Shown here one piece after another: positions 33,971 to 43,433 of a stretch of 64,000 nt of DNA (position 1 is its first letter; each line of letters starts with the position of its first letter). The DNA is from UBA2377 sp964525935 (GTDB taxonomy: Bacteria > Verrucomicrobiota > Verrucomicrobiia > Opitutales > Opitutaceae): contig CAZGJZ010000001.1 of assembly GCA_964525935.1 (NCBI GenBank), forward strand, positions 248,001 through 312,000. Direction: 5' to 3'. Both the position numbers and the translations under genes were made by a program. The notes beneath the pieces were generated by a model that saw only the letters and a program-made list of their open reading frames with translations, was not told the DNA's origin and searched no databases.

Positions 33971-34357
33971 ATGAACCCGATCATCCAAGAAATCACCTCC
34001 GCGCAGGTCAAGAAAGACACCCCGGCGTTTCGCGTCGGCGACGGCGTCAAGGTGCACACCAAGGTCCGCGAAGGCGACAAAGAGCGCATCCAGATTTTCG
34101 CCGGCATCGTCATCGCCCTGAAGGGTCATGGCATCCACGAGAACTTCACCGTCCGTCGCATCAGCTACGGCGAGGGTGTCGAGCGCGTGTTCCCCGTGAA
34201 CTCCCCGATGATCGACAAAATCGAGATCGACCGCCACTCCGAACCGATGAAGGCCCGCCTTTACTACCTCCGTCACCGCACCGGCAAGGCCGCTGTGGCG
34301 ATCAAGGAAAAGCGCTTCGACAAGGCGGCGCCCGCCGCTGCCGCCGCGGCGAACTGA
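33971..34357 (+). CDS. rplS: 50S ribosomal protein L19
   Basis: A 128-residue L19 from the ATG at 33971, ten bases after trmD; the longer open frame overlaps trmD and is rejected. Motifs FRVGDGVKVHTKVREGDKER, TVRRISYGEGVERVFPVNSP and KARLYYLRHRTGKAA are typical. It ends in a low-complexity Ala-rich tail. L19 lies at the 30S-50S interface. Confidence 0.96.
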   Translation: MNPIIQEITSAQVKKDTPAFRVGDGVKVHTKVREGDKERIQIFAGIVIALKGHGIHENFTVRRISYGEGVERVFPVNSPMIDKIEIDRHSEPMKARLYYLRHRTGKAAVAIKEKRFDKAAPAAAAAAN

Positions 34358-34385
34358 GCCTGCCTCGGTTTTTATTTCAGCTTTC

Positions 34386-34417
34386 AAAAGCGAGTCCCGA
34401 CCGGGGCTCGCTTTTTT
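34386..34417 (+). terminator. Intrinsic terminator after rplS
   Basis: Stem AAAAGCGAG with CCC pairs with GGG then CTCGCTTTT around a short GACC-containing loop, followed by TTTTTTATT. It lies 28 bp after the rplS stop and ends the rpsP-trmD-rplS locus. Confidence 0.88.
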
Positions 34418-34484
34418 ATTCGCCAAAATTCTGCTTCCCCGCCGTCCGGCGCGCGCCTACCTTTTACCTCCCTTTACCTTTATC

Positions 34485-36479
34485 ATGACGCTGCAAACGC
34501 CCCTCCTCGCCAAAGCCTGTGCCCAAGCCCGCGGTCTCGCCATCGACGCCGTGCATAAAGCCGGCATCGGCCACCTCGGTCTCCCGCTCGGCGCCGCTGA
34601 AATCGGCGCCGTGCTCTACGGACACGCGCTCAGTCACAACCCGGACCGTCCGCGCTGGCTCAATCGCGACCGTTTCGTCCTCTCCGCCGGCCACGGCTCG
34701 ATGTTTCTCTACGGCTGGCTGCACCTCTCCGGCTACGAGCTCTCGCTCGATGACCTCAAGGCCTTCCGCCAGCTCCATTCGAAGACCCCCGGCCATCCTG
34801 AGTTTCACGAGACCCCCGGCGTCGAGTGCACCACCGGCCCGCTCGGGCAGGGCATCGGCAACGCCGTCGGCATGGCCGTCTCCGGCAAAATGGCCGCCGC
34901 GCGCTTCAACACCGCCGAGCACGAAATCTTCGATCATCACGTCGTCTGCCTCGCGGGCGACGGCTGCATGCAGGAAGGCGTCGCGATGGAGGCCGTGGCC
35001 TTCGCCGGCTTCCAGCAGCTCGACAACCTCATCCTCATTTTCGACTCCAACGACGTCACGCTCGATGCGATGGCCGACAAGACCCAGAGCGAAAACACCG
35101 GCGCGCGTTTCAAGGCCATTGGCTGGGACGTGCAGACCGTCGACGGCCACGACATGGCCGCCTTCCTGAAATCCTTCAACAAGGCCAAGAAGGCCAAGAC
35201 CGGCAAACCGCAGCTCATCATCGCCAAGACCCAGATCGCGCGCGGCATCCCGGAAGTCGCCGGCACCGCCAAGGGCCACGGCGAGGGTGGGGCGAAGTTC
35301 GCCGACGCCGCCCGCATCGGTCTCGGCCTTCCCGCCGACCAGCACTTCTACGTGAGCGATGACGTGCGCGCCTATTTCGCCGGTCACAAGCAGCGCCTCA
35401 TCCGCGCCTGCAACAAGTGGCACAAAACCTACAAGGCCTGGCGCGAAGCCAACCCGGAAAAAGCCGCGCTCCTCGACTCCGCCGCCAAGGCCCCCAGCGC
35501 CGCGCACCTGCTCGAAAAGATCCCGGTGTTCCCCGCGGACGTGAAGCATGGCGGCTCCCGCGCCGCCGGCCGTGATGTGCTCCAGCCGATCGCTGCCGAG
35601 CTCCCGTTGCTCATCGGTGGCAGCGCCGATCTCTATGGCTCGACGCTCAACTACATCGCCGCGGACAAGGATTTCGACGCGTCCAACCGCGCCGGCCGCA
35701 ATTTCCGCTTTGGTATCCGCGAGCACGGCATGGCCGCCATCTGCAATGGCATCGCCTACGACGGACTCTTCCGTCCCTCGTGCGCGACGTTCCTCGTGTT
35801 TGCCGACTACTCGCGTCCAGCCATGCGCCTCGCGGCGCTCGCCAAGCTCCCGGTCCTCTACATCTACACGCACGATTCCATCGGCGTCGGTGAAGACGGC
35901 CCCACGCACCAGCCGGTCGAAACCGTTTCGTCGCTGCGCCTCATCCCGAATTTCGACGTGATCCGCCCCGGCGATGCCGAGGAAGTCGCCGGTGCCTACG
36001 CCGCGGCCCTCGAGCGCACCGATGGCCCCACGCTCATCGCGCTGAGCCGTCAGGCGCTCCCGTTGCTCAACGACATCCCGCCCCACATCCGCCGCACTGG
36101 CGTGCTCAAGGGCGGCTACGTGGCGGTGCAGGAAACCGCGCCGCTTACGCTCATCATCCTTGCGACGGGCAGCGAACTGAGTCTCGCCGTGGCTGCCGCG
36201 AAGGAACTCGGCGCCGGCACGCGCGTCGTTTCGATGCCGTCGTTCTTCCGCTTTGATCGCCAGTCGGCCGAATACCGCGAGAGCATCCTGCCCTCGTCGT
36301 GTCGCAACCGCGTCGCAGTCGAGGCGGGTGTCACCGGTCTGTGGCGCGGCTACGTGGGCCTTGAGGGCAAGGTGGTCGGCATCGACCGCTTCGGCCTCAG
36401 CGCTCCCGGCCCGCAGATCTTCAAGGAACTCGGCATCACGACCGAGGCGGTGGTCACGGCGGCACGCTCGCTTTCTTAA
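34485..36479 (+). CDS. tkt: Transketolase
   Basis: A 664-residue thiamine-diphosphate enzyme of the pentose phosphate pathway, full length for the family. The N-terminal domain has HKAGIGHLGLPLGAAEIGAV and GPLGQGIGNAVGMAV. The cofactor-binding motif runs from GDGCMQEGVAMEAVAFAG to FDSND. The pyrimidine domain has FGIREHGMAAICNGIAY and HDSIGVGEDGPTHQPVE. The GHPG motif of most transketolases reads GHLG here. The leader is pyrimidine-rich and has no Shine-Dalgarno sequence. Confidence 0.96.
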   Translation: MTLQTPLLAKACAQARGLAIDAVHKAGIGHLGLPLGAAEIGAVLYGHALSHNPDRPRWLNRDRFVLSAGHGSMFLYGWLHLSGYELSLDDLKAFRQLHSKTPGHPEFHETPGVECTTGPLGQGIGNAVGMAVSGKMAAARFNTAEHEIFDHHVVCLAGDGCMQEGVAMEAVAFAGFQQLDNLILIFDSNDVTLDAMADKTQSENTGARFKAIGWDVQTVDGHDMAAFLKSFNKAKKAKTGKPQLIIAKTQIARGIPEVAGTAKGHGEGGAKFADAARIGLGLPADQHFYVSDDVRAYFAGHKQRLIRACNKWHKTYKAWREANPEKAALLDSAAKAPSAAHLLEKIPVFPADVKHGGSRAAGRDVLQPIAAELPLLIGGSADLYGSTLNYIAADKDFDASNRAGRNFRFGIREHGMAAICNGIAYDGLFRPSCATFLVFADYSRPAMRLAALAKLPVLYIYTHDSIGVGEDGPTHQPVETVSSLRLIPNFDVIRPGDAEEVAGAYAAALERTDGPTLIALSRQALPLLNDIPPHIRRTGVLKGGYVAVQETAPLTLIILATGSELSLAVAAAKELGAGTRVVSMPSFFRFDRQSAEYRESILPSSCRNRVAVEAGVTGLWRGYVGLEGKVVGIDRFGLSAPGPQIFKELGITTEAVVTAARSLS

Positions 36480-36513
36480 AACTTAAGCAGCGGCGCAGAC
36501 TTCAGTGGAGTAG

Positions 36514-36537
36514 GGCGGGGATTTCGGTCCCCGCCTT
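36514..36537 (+). terminator. GC-rich hairpin after transketolase
   Basis: GGCGGGGA (36514-36521) pairs perfectly with TCCCCGCC (36528-36535) around a TTTCGG loop, 34 bp after the tkt stop. The tail TTAATGCTATTTC is only moderately T-rich, so it could be a weak terminator or a copy of a dispersed repeat. Confidence 0.5.
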
Positions 36538-36632
36538 AATGCTATTTCTCATTAGGCCGTATTAGCGTGGGCTGCCGCGCGCTTAAGTTGGACTAAAACC
36601 GGGCCTCTTGGCGGAAAATCAGCACACCGCGC

Positions 36633-36663
36633 TTGCGTTTGTAGTTAGCTGCCTAACTATAAG
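36633..36663 (+). promoter_or_regulatory. MarR-type operator overlapping a promoter
   Basis: TAGTTAG (36642-36648), spacer CTGC, and CTAACTA (36653-36659) form a perfect inverted repeat of the type bound by MarR repressors. It overlaps a -10-like TATAAG (36658-36663). A -35-like TTGCGT at 36633-36638 stands 19 bases upstream. The site is 33 bp before the marR start, consistent with autorepression of the regulator and the downstream pump genes. Confidence 0.72.
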
Positions 36664-36695
36664 CCCCCTGATTGTTTTGTTTCTAATCAATATTC

Positions 36696-37277
36696 ATGCC
36701 GCACCTGCTCCTTAAAGACCTGCCGCGCTACGAGTGCCTGCTCGAGTCGGCCAAGGAATTTCCCGACCTCGACCCGTCGGCGACGGAGGCGTTTTTGCAC
36801 CTGCTGCGCACCAGCGACGAGGCGTTTGCCGTTTCCGAGCGCAGTCTTGCGACCCATAGTATTTCCCAAGGCCGTTTCTGTGTCTTGATGCTGCTCTGGC
36901 GCAGTGTGCAACCTCGCGCCGCCAAGCTCATGGGGGCCGAGGAGTGCACCGCCGGGCCGCGCACTCCCGCCGAACTGGCCGAGGCCGCCGGGGTCACCCG
37001 TGCGACCATGACCGGTCTCATCGATACGCTGGAGCGCGATGGCTATGTGAAACGCGATCCCGACCTCGACGATCGCCGCATGATGTCGGTGCGCCTCACG
37101 CCGAAGGCCGAGGAGTTTCTCCTCAGTTTTCTGCCCGAACATTTTAAGGTCACCGCCGCCTTGATGGCGTCCCTCACCGAGGCTGAACGCAAGACACTCG
37201 TCCGCCTCCTGGCCAAGATCTCCCAGCAGGCCAACGCTTTGTCGCTTCCGGCTCCCGCCGTGGTGACTGGCACCTGA
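36696..37277 (+). CDS. MarR-family transcriptional regulator of the RND pump
   Basis: A 193-residue winged-helix regulator. The DNA-binding region reads TPAELAEAAGVTRATMTGLI, then DTLERDGYVKRDPDLDDRRM with the conserved wing DxDDRR, and SVRLTPKAE. N-terminal and C-terminal helices form the usual dimer interface. MarR proteins repress efflux genes and release DNA on binding aromatic ligands. It is followed 75 bp later by the pump adaptor gene, and the palindrome at 36642-36659 is its likely operator. Confidence 0.9.
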   Translation: MPHLLLKDLPRYECLLESAKEFPDLDPSATEAFLHLLRTSDEAFAVSERSLATHSISQGRFCVLMLLWRSVQPRAAKLMGAEECTAGPRTPAELAEAAGVTRATMTGLIDTLERDGYVKRDPDLDDRRMMSVRLTPKAEEFLLSFLPEHFKVTAALMASLTEAERKTLVRLLAKISQQANALSLPAPAVVTGT

Positions 37278-37352
37278 CCTGCTCGCCCCGCTCCCTACGA
37301 CCCTCGCTTTCCACCCGCTTTCAGTCCAACTTCAACCACCTGCTTCACCACC

Positions 37353-38474
37353 ATGCTTAAGAAATTCCTCATCGCAGTCGGCGGCTTCATCGTCGTCTTC
37401 CTGACTCTCGGCGCGGTCAAGTCCGCTCAAATCAAAAAGATGGCGTCGACGCCCCACACCATGCCCGCCACGGCGGTCAGCACCTCGCCCGCCGAGGCGG
37501 TGGAGTGGCACAGCTCGCTGCACGCCATCGGCACCCTGGCGCCCGTCCAGGGCATCACGCTCAGCGCCGATGCCGACGGCACCATCAAGAGTATCTCCGT
37601 TGAAAGCGGTGCCGCCGTAAAGACGGGCGACATCCTCCTCGAACTCGATACCACCGTCGAAGTCGCCCAACTCGCCGCCGCCGAGGCCCGCGCCGAGCTC
37701 GCGCAAGCCACCATCGATCGCACCAAGGAACTCTGGGACAGCCAGGCGATTTCCAAGTCCGAGTTCGACGTCGCCGTCGCCTCCGCCAAGCAGGCCGGGG
37801 CTGACGTCGCCGCGCTCAAGGCTCTCATTGCCAAGAAACAAATCCGCGCGCCCTTCGACGGCCGCGTCGGCATCCGCCTCGTCAATGTCGGCCAGTTCAT
37901 CGCCCGGGGCGCGCCGCTGTTGCCGCTCCAGCAGGCCAATCCGATGTTCGTCAATTTCCACGTGCCTCAGCGCAACATTCCCGCGCTGTCGCTCGGTCAG
38001 AAGGTTTCGGTCACGATCGATTCCGCGACGGGCGAGTCGTTTGATGCCACGCTCACCGCGATCAACTCCGAGGTCGATCCGGCCACGCGCAACGTCTCCG
38101 TCCAGGCCACCGTGCCCAATCCCAAGGAGCAGCTCCGCGCCGGCATGTTTGCCCAGATCAGCGTCGAAATGCCGCAGCCCGAGGCGCTCGTCGTTGTGCC
38201 CGCGACCGCCATCGCCTACGCCTCTTATGGCAACTCCGTCTTCATCGTGGAGCAGATGAAGGGCGAGGACGGCCACGAATTCCTCGGCGTGCGCCAGCAG
38301 TTCGTGAAGCTCGGTGCCACGCGCGGCGATCTCGTCGCCATCACCGAAGGCGTCAAGGCCGGCGAGCAGGTCGTGAGCGCGGGCGTCTTCAAGCTCCGCA
38401 ACGGCGTGCCCGTGCAGGTCAACAACGACACCAAGCCCGCGGCCAACCCCGATCCGACCCCGCGTAATTCGTAA
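37353..38474 (+). CDS. RND efflux periplasmic adaptor (membrane fusion protein)
   Basis: A 373-residue adaptor with an N-terminal anchor (KFLIAVGGFIVVFLTLGAV). A lipoyl-like half is seen in DADGTIKSISVESGAAVKTG. A coiled-coil hairpin spans about 100-145, followed by APFDGRVGIRLVNVGQFI. The beta-barrel domain includes ATVPNPKEQLRAGMFAQISV. It links the inner-membrane RND transporter to the outer-membrane channel. No lipobox is seen, so anchoring is by the uncleaved helix. Confidence 0.92.
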   Translation: MLKKFLIAVGGFIVVFLTLGAVKSAQIKKMASTPHTMPATAVSTSPAEAVEWHSSLHAIGTLAPVQGITLSADADGTIKSISVESGAAVKTGDILLELDTTVEVAQLAAAEARAELAQATIDRTKELWDSQAISKSEFDVAVASAKQAGADVAALKALIAKKQIRAPFDGRVGIRLVNVGQFIARGAPLLPLQQANPMFVNFHVPQRNIPALSLGQKVSVTIDSATGESFDATLTAINSEVDPATRNVSVQATVPNPKEQLRAGMFAQISVEMPQPEALVVVPATAIAYASYGNSVFIVEQMKGEDGHEFLGVRQQFVKLGATRGDLVAITEGVKAGEQVVSAGVFKLRNGVPVQVNNDTKPAANPDPTPRNS

Positions 38475-38495
38475 TCAAGTTTTCGCCTGATGGCA

Positions 38496-38517
38496 GCCGG
38501 CGCATTCGCGTGCCGGC
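38496..38517. repeat. Intercistronic hairpin between adaptor and RND pump genes
   Basis: GCCGGC (38496-38501) and GCCGGC (38512-38517) form the core of a GC-rich stem with additional GC pairs inside. It lacks a T tract, so it is more likely an RNA-stabilising or processing structure than a terminator. Confidence 0.35.
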
Positions 38518-38562
38518 CGCCCTCTGGCGGTCGAGCTGACCGCCGTTCTGATCTCCCTTTCC

Positions 38563-41500
38563 ATGCTTCAAAAAAGTTTCACGGATCTTTTCATCCGCAA
38601 GCCCGTCATCGCGCTCGTCGCGAGCATCATCATCCTGGTCGTGGGCGGCGTGTCCTACTTCAAGCTGAACACCCGCCAGTATCCGCGCTCCGACAGCGCC
38701 GTCGTCAATGTCAGCACCGTCTATTTCGGCGCCAGTGCCGATACGATCCGCGGTTACATCACGACGCAGCTTGAGCGCGTCATCGCCAGCGCCGACGGCA
38801 TCGATTACATCGAGTCCGAGAGCCGCGCCGGCTTCAGTTCCATCAAGGTTTACCTGCGCCTCAACTACGACACCAACGCCGCGCTGGCCCAGATCAGCTC
38901 CAAGATTGACCAGGTGCGCGGTGAACTCCCGCCCGAGTCCGAGGCGCCCACGATCAGCGTCGAGACGGCGGACAACCAGTTCGCGTCGATGTATCTGAGC
39001 TTCTACTCCGACAAACTCGACCAGAACCAGATCACCGATTACCTCAGCCGCATGGTGCAACCGCGCCTCGCCGCCGTCAAAGGCGTGCAAAAGGCCGACG
39101 TGCTCGGTGGCCGCGTCTTCGCGATGCGCATCTGGCTCAAGCCTGACCAGCTCGCCGCCCGCGGCCTCAGCCCCGCTGAAGTGCGCGGCGCCCTGCAGGC
39201 CAATAACGCGCTCGCTGCCGTCGGTGCGACGAAGGGCTCGATGATCAGCGTCAGCCTCGTGGCCGACACCGATCTCAAGAACGTTGACCAGTTCCGCAAA
39301 CTCGTCGTCGCCCAGAAAAACGGCGCGCTCATTCGTCTCGAGGACGTCGCCGACGTCGAACTCGGCGCCGAGAGCTACGACGAGGAAGTCCGCTTCGGCG
39401 GCCAGACCGCCACCTTCATGGGCATCTGGGTGCTGCCCAGTGAGAGCACCGTCGAAGTCATGGCCCGCGTCCGCGAGGTCATGCCCGACATCCAGCGCAG
39501 TCTCCCCGCCGGGCTGAACGCCAAGATCGCCTACGATGCCACCAAATACATCGACGACGCGCTCAAGGAGATCGTGAAGACTCTCATTGAGACACTCTGC
39601 ATCGTCGCCCTCGTCATCTTCCTCTTCATGGGCTCGCTCCGTTCGGTGCTGATCCCGCTCGTCGCCATGCCGCTCTCGCTCGTCGGTGCGCTCGCGATCA
39701 TGCTGATGTTCGGTTTCACCATCAACCTCCTCACGCTCCTCGCGATCGTGCTCGCGGTCGGTATCGTCGTCGACGACGCCATCGTCGTCGTGGAAAACGT
39801 CGAGCGTCACATCCGTGAGGGCAAAACCCCCGTGGACGCCGCCATCCTTGGTGCGCGCGAACTCGTCGGCCCCGTCATTTCGATGACGATCACGCTTGCC
39901 GCGGTTTATGCCCCGATCGCCTTCCAGGGTGGCCTCACCGGTGCGCTGTTCCGCGAATTTGCGATGACGCTCGCCGGCGCTGTCGCTGTCTCGGGCTTCG
40001 TCGCCCTCACGCTCTCGCCGATGATGAGCGCCTATCTCCTCAAGGATCACGACCACGAAGAGGCCGGCCTCAGCGGCAAAATCAACCGGATCTTCGACCG
40101 CGTGCGCCACCGTTACGAGCGCATCATTGGTTCGCTCATCAACACCCGTGAGGAACGTCGTGCGCCATGGATGCTGCTGGTGTGGGCGCTTGTGGTGTGG
40201 ATTCCGTTTTGGCTGCTCGGTGTTGCGATCGTGTATGCGGTCTTTGGCTCCGCGGGCATGTCGTCCAATGTTTTGGGTGGTCTCCTGGTCGGGGCGGTGA
40301 TCGCTACATTCCTCGGGGCGCTGCTCATCATCGCATTCGATTTCCTCCTCGGTCGCCGCTACCGTTCCGTGCAATACGCGCTCACCGGCGCCGTGATGCT
40401 CTCCCTGCTGCTGGCGCCATTCTTCATGTTTGCGCAGAGCGAACTCGCCCCCAAGGAGGACCAAGGCGTCGTCTTCAGCATCCTGCTGCCGTCGCCCACC
40501 GCCACCATCGACCAGAACATTATCTATGGCGAGCAGGTGCAGACCATGTTCGAGACCGTTCCGGAGTATGAAAATTCCTTCCAGCTCATCTCGTCGCAGT
40601 TTGCCTTCTCCGGCATCATTTTGAAGCCATGGTCCGACCGCCACCGCAGCGCGCTCGAAATTGAGCACTCGTTGCAGGGCCCGTCGGCCAAGATCCCTGG
40701 CATGCAGGTCATCGTCACGACGCCCGATCCGCTGCCTTCGGGTGGTAACATGCCGATCGAATTCGTCATTCGCTCGACGGCTGATCACCGCGAGATGCAG
40801 GAGTTCGCCAACCAGCTTGTGCTCTACGCCAACACCGAGGCCAACGCCGGCGGCGGCGCGCCGACCTTCTATTTTGCCGATACCGACCTCAAGTTCGACC
40901 TCCCGCAGGTCGAGATCGAGATCGACAAGGACAAGGTCGCCTCGATGGGCCTCAACCTCTCCGAAGTCGCCCGCGACCTCGGCTCGATGCTCGGTGGCGG
41001 TTACGTCAACCGTTTCGTCAACGAAGGCCGCAGCTATCGCGTCATCCCGCAGGTCGAGCGCGGCCAGCGGCTCAACGCCGAGCAGTTGCTCAATTATCAC
41101 GTGAGCGGCCCGAACGGCCAGCTCATCCCGCTCTCGACCATCGCCACGCTCAAGGAGACCGTCCAGCCGCGCACGCTGAACCGCTTCCAGCAGCTCAACT
41201 CGGTCAAGATCACCGGCGTCGGTCCGAGCATCGACCAGGCGCTGAAGAAGCTCGAGGCCAAGTCGAAGGAAGTCCTGCCCGCCGGCTACTCGATCGACTA
41301 CGGCGGCCAGTCGCGCCAGCTCCGCTACGAGGGTAACGCTCTCTGGCAGGCTGCCGTGCTCGCCCTGATCCTGATCTTCCTCGTGCTCGCGGCGCAGTTT
41401 AACAGCTTCCGCGACCCGTTGATCATCCTCTTCGGCTCCGTGCCGCTGGCGATCACCGGCGCCATGCTGCCGATCTTCCTCGGCGAGACCTCGCTGAACA

Positions 41501-41883
41501 TCTACTCGCAGATCGGCCTCATCACGCTCACCGGCCTCATCGCCAAAAACGGCATCCTGATCGTCGAGTTCGCCAACACGCTGCAGGAGCAGGGCGTCTC
41601 GAAGCTCGAGTCCATCAAGCGCGCGGCGGCCACCCGTCTGCGTCCCGTTTTGATGACCTCCGCTGCCACGGTGTTCGGTCACTTGATGCTGATTTTCGTG
41701 ACCGGCCCCGGCGCCGCCGCCCGTAACAGCATCGGCTGGGTGCTCGTCATCGGCATGGCCGTCGGCAGCGTGTTCACGCTCTTCGTCGTCCCTGCCTTCT
41801 ATGTCCTGATCGCCCGCGATCATTCCAAGGGTCGTGCGCCGGCTGACGCCGCTGCGCCTGCGCCCGTTCCCGCCCACGGCTAA
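38563..41883 (+). CDS. RND multidrug efflux transporter (HAE1/AcrB-type)
   Basis: A 1106-residue proton-driven transporter. It starts with MLQKSFTDLFIRKPVIALVA, and the porter domain contains DGIDYIESESRAGFSSIKVY. The proton-relay Asp pair lies in TM4 (LAVGIVVDDAIVVVENVERH), followed by GPVISMTITLAAVYAPIAFQ. The second half repeats the fold, with ITLTGLIAKNGILIVEFANT and RLRPVLMTSAATVFGHLMLI. It is longer than AcrB because of an extra membrane-like hydrophobic insert around residues 540-625, between the two halves. Confidence 0.95.
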   Translation: MLQKSFTDLFIRKPVIALVASIIILVVGGVSYFKLNTRQYPRSDSAVVNVSTVYFGASADTIRGYITTQLERVIASADGIDYIESESRAGFSSIKVYLRLNYDTNAALAQISSKIDQVRGELPPESEAPTISVETADNQFASMYLSFYSDKLDQNQITDYLSRMVQPRLAAVKGVQKADVLGGRVFAMRIWLKPDQLAARGLSPAEVRGALQANNALAAVGATKGSMISVSLVADTDLKNVDQFRKLVVAQKNGALIRLEDVADVELGAESYDEEVRFGGQTATFMGIWVLPSESTVEVMARVREVMPDIQRSLPAGLNAKIAYDATKYIDDALKEIVKTLIETLCIVALVIFLFMGSLRSVLIPLVAMPLSLVGALAIMLMFGFTINLLTLLAIVLAVGIVVDDAIVVVENVERHIREGKTPVDAAILGARELVGPVISMTITLAAVYAPIAFQGGLTGALFREFAMTLAGAVAVSGFVALTLSPMMSAYLLKDHDHEEAGLSGKINRIFDRVRHRYERIIGSLINTREERRAPWMLLVWALVVWIPFWLLGVAIVYAVFGSAGMSSNVLGGLLVGAVIATFLGALLIIAFDFLLGRRYRSVQYALTGAVMLSLLLAPFFMFAQSELAPKEDQGVVFSILLPSPTATIDQNIIYGEQVQTMFETVPEYENSFQLISSQFAFSGIILKPWSDRHRSALEIEHSLQGPSAKIPGMQVIVTTPDPLPSGGNMPIEFVIRSTADHREMQEFANQLVLYANTEANAGGGAPTFYFADTDLKFDLPQVEIEIDKDKVASMGLNLSEVARDLGSMLGGGYVNRFVNEGRSYRVIPQVERGQRLNAEQLLNYHVSGPNGQLIPLSTIATLKETVQPRTLNRFQQLNSVKITGVGPSIDQALKKLEAKSKEVLPAGYSIDYGGQSRQLRYEGNALWQAAVLALILIFLVLAAQFNSFRDPLIILFGSVPLAITGAMLPIFLGETSLNIYSQIGLITLTGLIAKNGILIVEFANTLQEQGVSKLESIKRAAATRLRPVLMTSAATVFGHLMLIFVTGPGAAARNSIGWVLVIGMAVGSVFTLFVVPAFYVLIARDHSKGRAPADAAAPAPVPAHG

Positions 41884-41903
41884 ACCTTCCTCTGGTCCCT
41901 CCC

Positions 41904-43274
41904 ATGAACACTTCACGTCCCATTCTGTTCACCGCGCTGTTGCTCCTCGGCGTCGCCGCGCCGTTGCCGGCGCAAACCCCGCCGGCCTTCCAGCGCGATG
42001 GCCAGCCCGATCCCACCTACGAGGTGCCGGCCGAGCTGAATCTGCCCTACGCGCTGGCCTTCGCGCTCGATAACAACCACGCCATCCGCCAGGCGCGCGA
42101 GCGCATCAAGGAGCAGGAGGGCATCGTCCTCGAGGTGCGTTCCCAGCAGATCCCGAATGTCGCCGCCACCGGTGACTACACGGGCAACGACAAGGCCATC
42201 TCCACCTCCGTGCCCGCGCAGAACCGCAGCTGGGGCATCGCCGTGCAGGCGACCCAGGTGCTTTACGCCGGCGGCGGCGTGCGCGCCTCGGTCAGCAGTG
42301 CCTCGCTCGCCCGCGAAGCCGCCGTCCTCGAACTGCAGGGCGTGATCAACGAGCAGCTCCTGCTCGTCCGCTCGCGCTTCTACAACGTCCTCCTCGCCAA
42401 GCAGGCCGTCGGCGTGCAGGAGGAAAACGTGAAGCTCCTCGAGGAGCAGCTGAAGAACGTCAAGAATCGCTACAACGCCGGCGCCATCTCCAACTTCGAC
42501 GTGCTCCGCGCCGAGGTCGCCCTCGCCAACGGCCGCCCCGCGCTCATCACCGCGCGCAACAGCTTCCGCCTCGGCATCGAGGAACTCCGCCAGGTGCTCG
42601 GCTTCGTCAATGTCAACGGCGCCAACGTCGCCCGCATTCCCGAGTTCGTCGGCGAACTCGCCGTCGATCACCAGGACACCTTCGAGCTTCGCGATGCGCT
42701 CAACACCGCGCGCAACTCCCGTCCCGAGCTGCAACGCCTTGCCAAGCTCGAGGACGCCGGCGAGCAGCAGGTCGTCGTTTCGCGCTCCGGCGCGCTCCCG
42801 CAGGTCGCCGCCTTCGGTCGTTACGACTGGGTCCGCGGCGGTCCCTCCAACAGCTGGGACGACCGTCGCGACGGCTGGACCGCTGGCGTGCAGGCGCAGT
42901 GGAACATCTTTGACGGCCGCGCCACGCAAGGCCGCGTCGCCCAGGCCAAGTCGCGCCTCATGCAGACCAAGCTCGCCCTCGAGGAAAGCACCCTCGCGGT
43001 CGATGTCGAAGTGCGCCGCGCCAACTCCTCGCTCCAAGAGGCGTGGGAACTCGTGGACGCTTCCGGCAAAGTCGTCGAGCAGGCCCAGGAAGCCCTCCGC
43101 CTCGCCAACGTCCGCTACAGCGCCGGCACGGCCACGCAGCTCGACGTGTTGAGCAGCCAGGTCGCGCTCACCGATGCCCGCATGAACCAGCTTGTCGCCT
43201 ATTACACCTACAACGTCGCCCTCGCGGCGATGCGCAAGGCCATCGGCCAGGCCGATCCCTTCGTCCAAGGCTGA
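41904..43274 (+). CDS. TolC-family outer membrane efflux protein
   Basis: A 456-residue protein with a signal peptide (FTALLLLGVAAPLPAQ). It has two internally repeated TolC-type halves rich in long helices. Examples are EENVKLLEEQLKNVKNRYNA with GAISNFDVLRAEVALANGRP, and its echo VVEQAQEALRLANVRYSAGT with ATQLDVLSSQVALTDARM. It forms the outer-membrane exit duct of the pump encoded just upstream and completes the tripartite system. Confidence 0.93.
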   Translation: MNTSRPILFTALLLLGVAAPLPAQTPPAFQRDGQPDPTYEVPAELNLPYALAFALDNNHAIRQARERIKEQEGIVLEVRSQQIPNVAATGDYTGNDKAISTSVPAQNRSWGIAVQATQVLYAGGGVRASVSSASLAREAAVLELQGVINEQLLLVRSRFYNVLLAKQAVGVQEENVKLLEEQLKNVKNRYNAGAISNFDVLRAEVALANGRPALITARNSFRLGIEELRQVLGFVNVNGANVARIPEFVGELAVDHQDTFELRDALNTARNSRPELQRLAKLEDAGEQQVVVSRSGALPQVAAFGRYDWVRGGPSNSWDDRRDGWTAGVQAQWNIFDGRATQGRVAQAKSRLMQTKLALEESTLAVDVEVRRANSSLQEAWELVDASGKVVEQAQEALRLANVRYSAGTATQLDVLSSQVALTDARMNQLVAYYTYNVALAAMRKAIGQADPFVQG

Positions 43275-43433
43275 TCGCAAAGGGTGGGGCGGGACTGCTG
43301 GGCCCGCCGCCAACCATCCCGGATTAGCCCCCTCACGGTGCGCCCAGCGGTCGCCCTCCCACCTCCCAACCATCCCTGCTAAAATGTTCGCCCCTCGAAA
43401 CATTCATTGTCCAGTGGTGTCATCGACCCGCGC

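Noticed and set aside
38419..41916. Open frame of 1165 codons antisense to the RND pump
   Set aside because: A shadow of high-GC codon bias: composition is rich in Asp, Glu, Arg and His with no domain, while the plus strand is an intact RND transporter.
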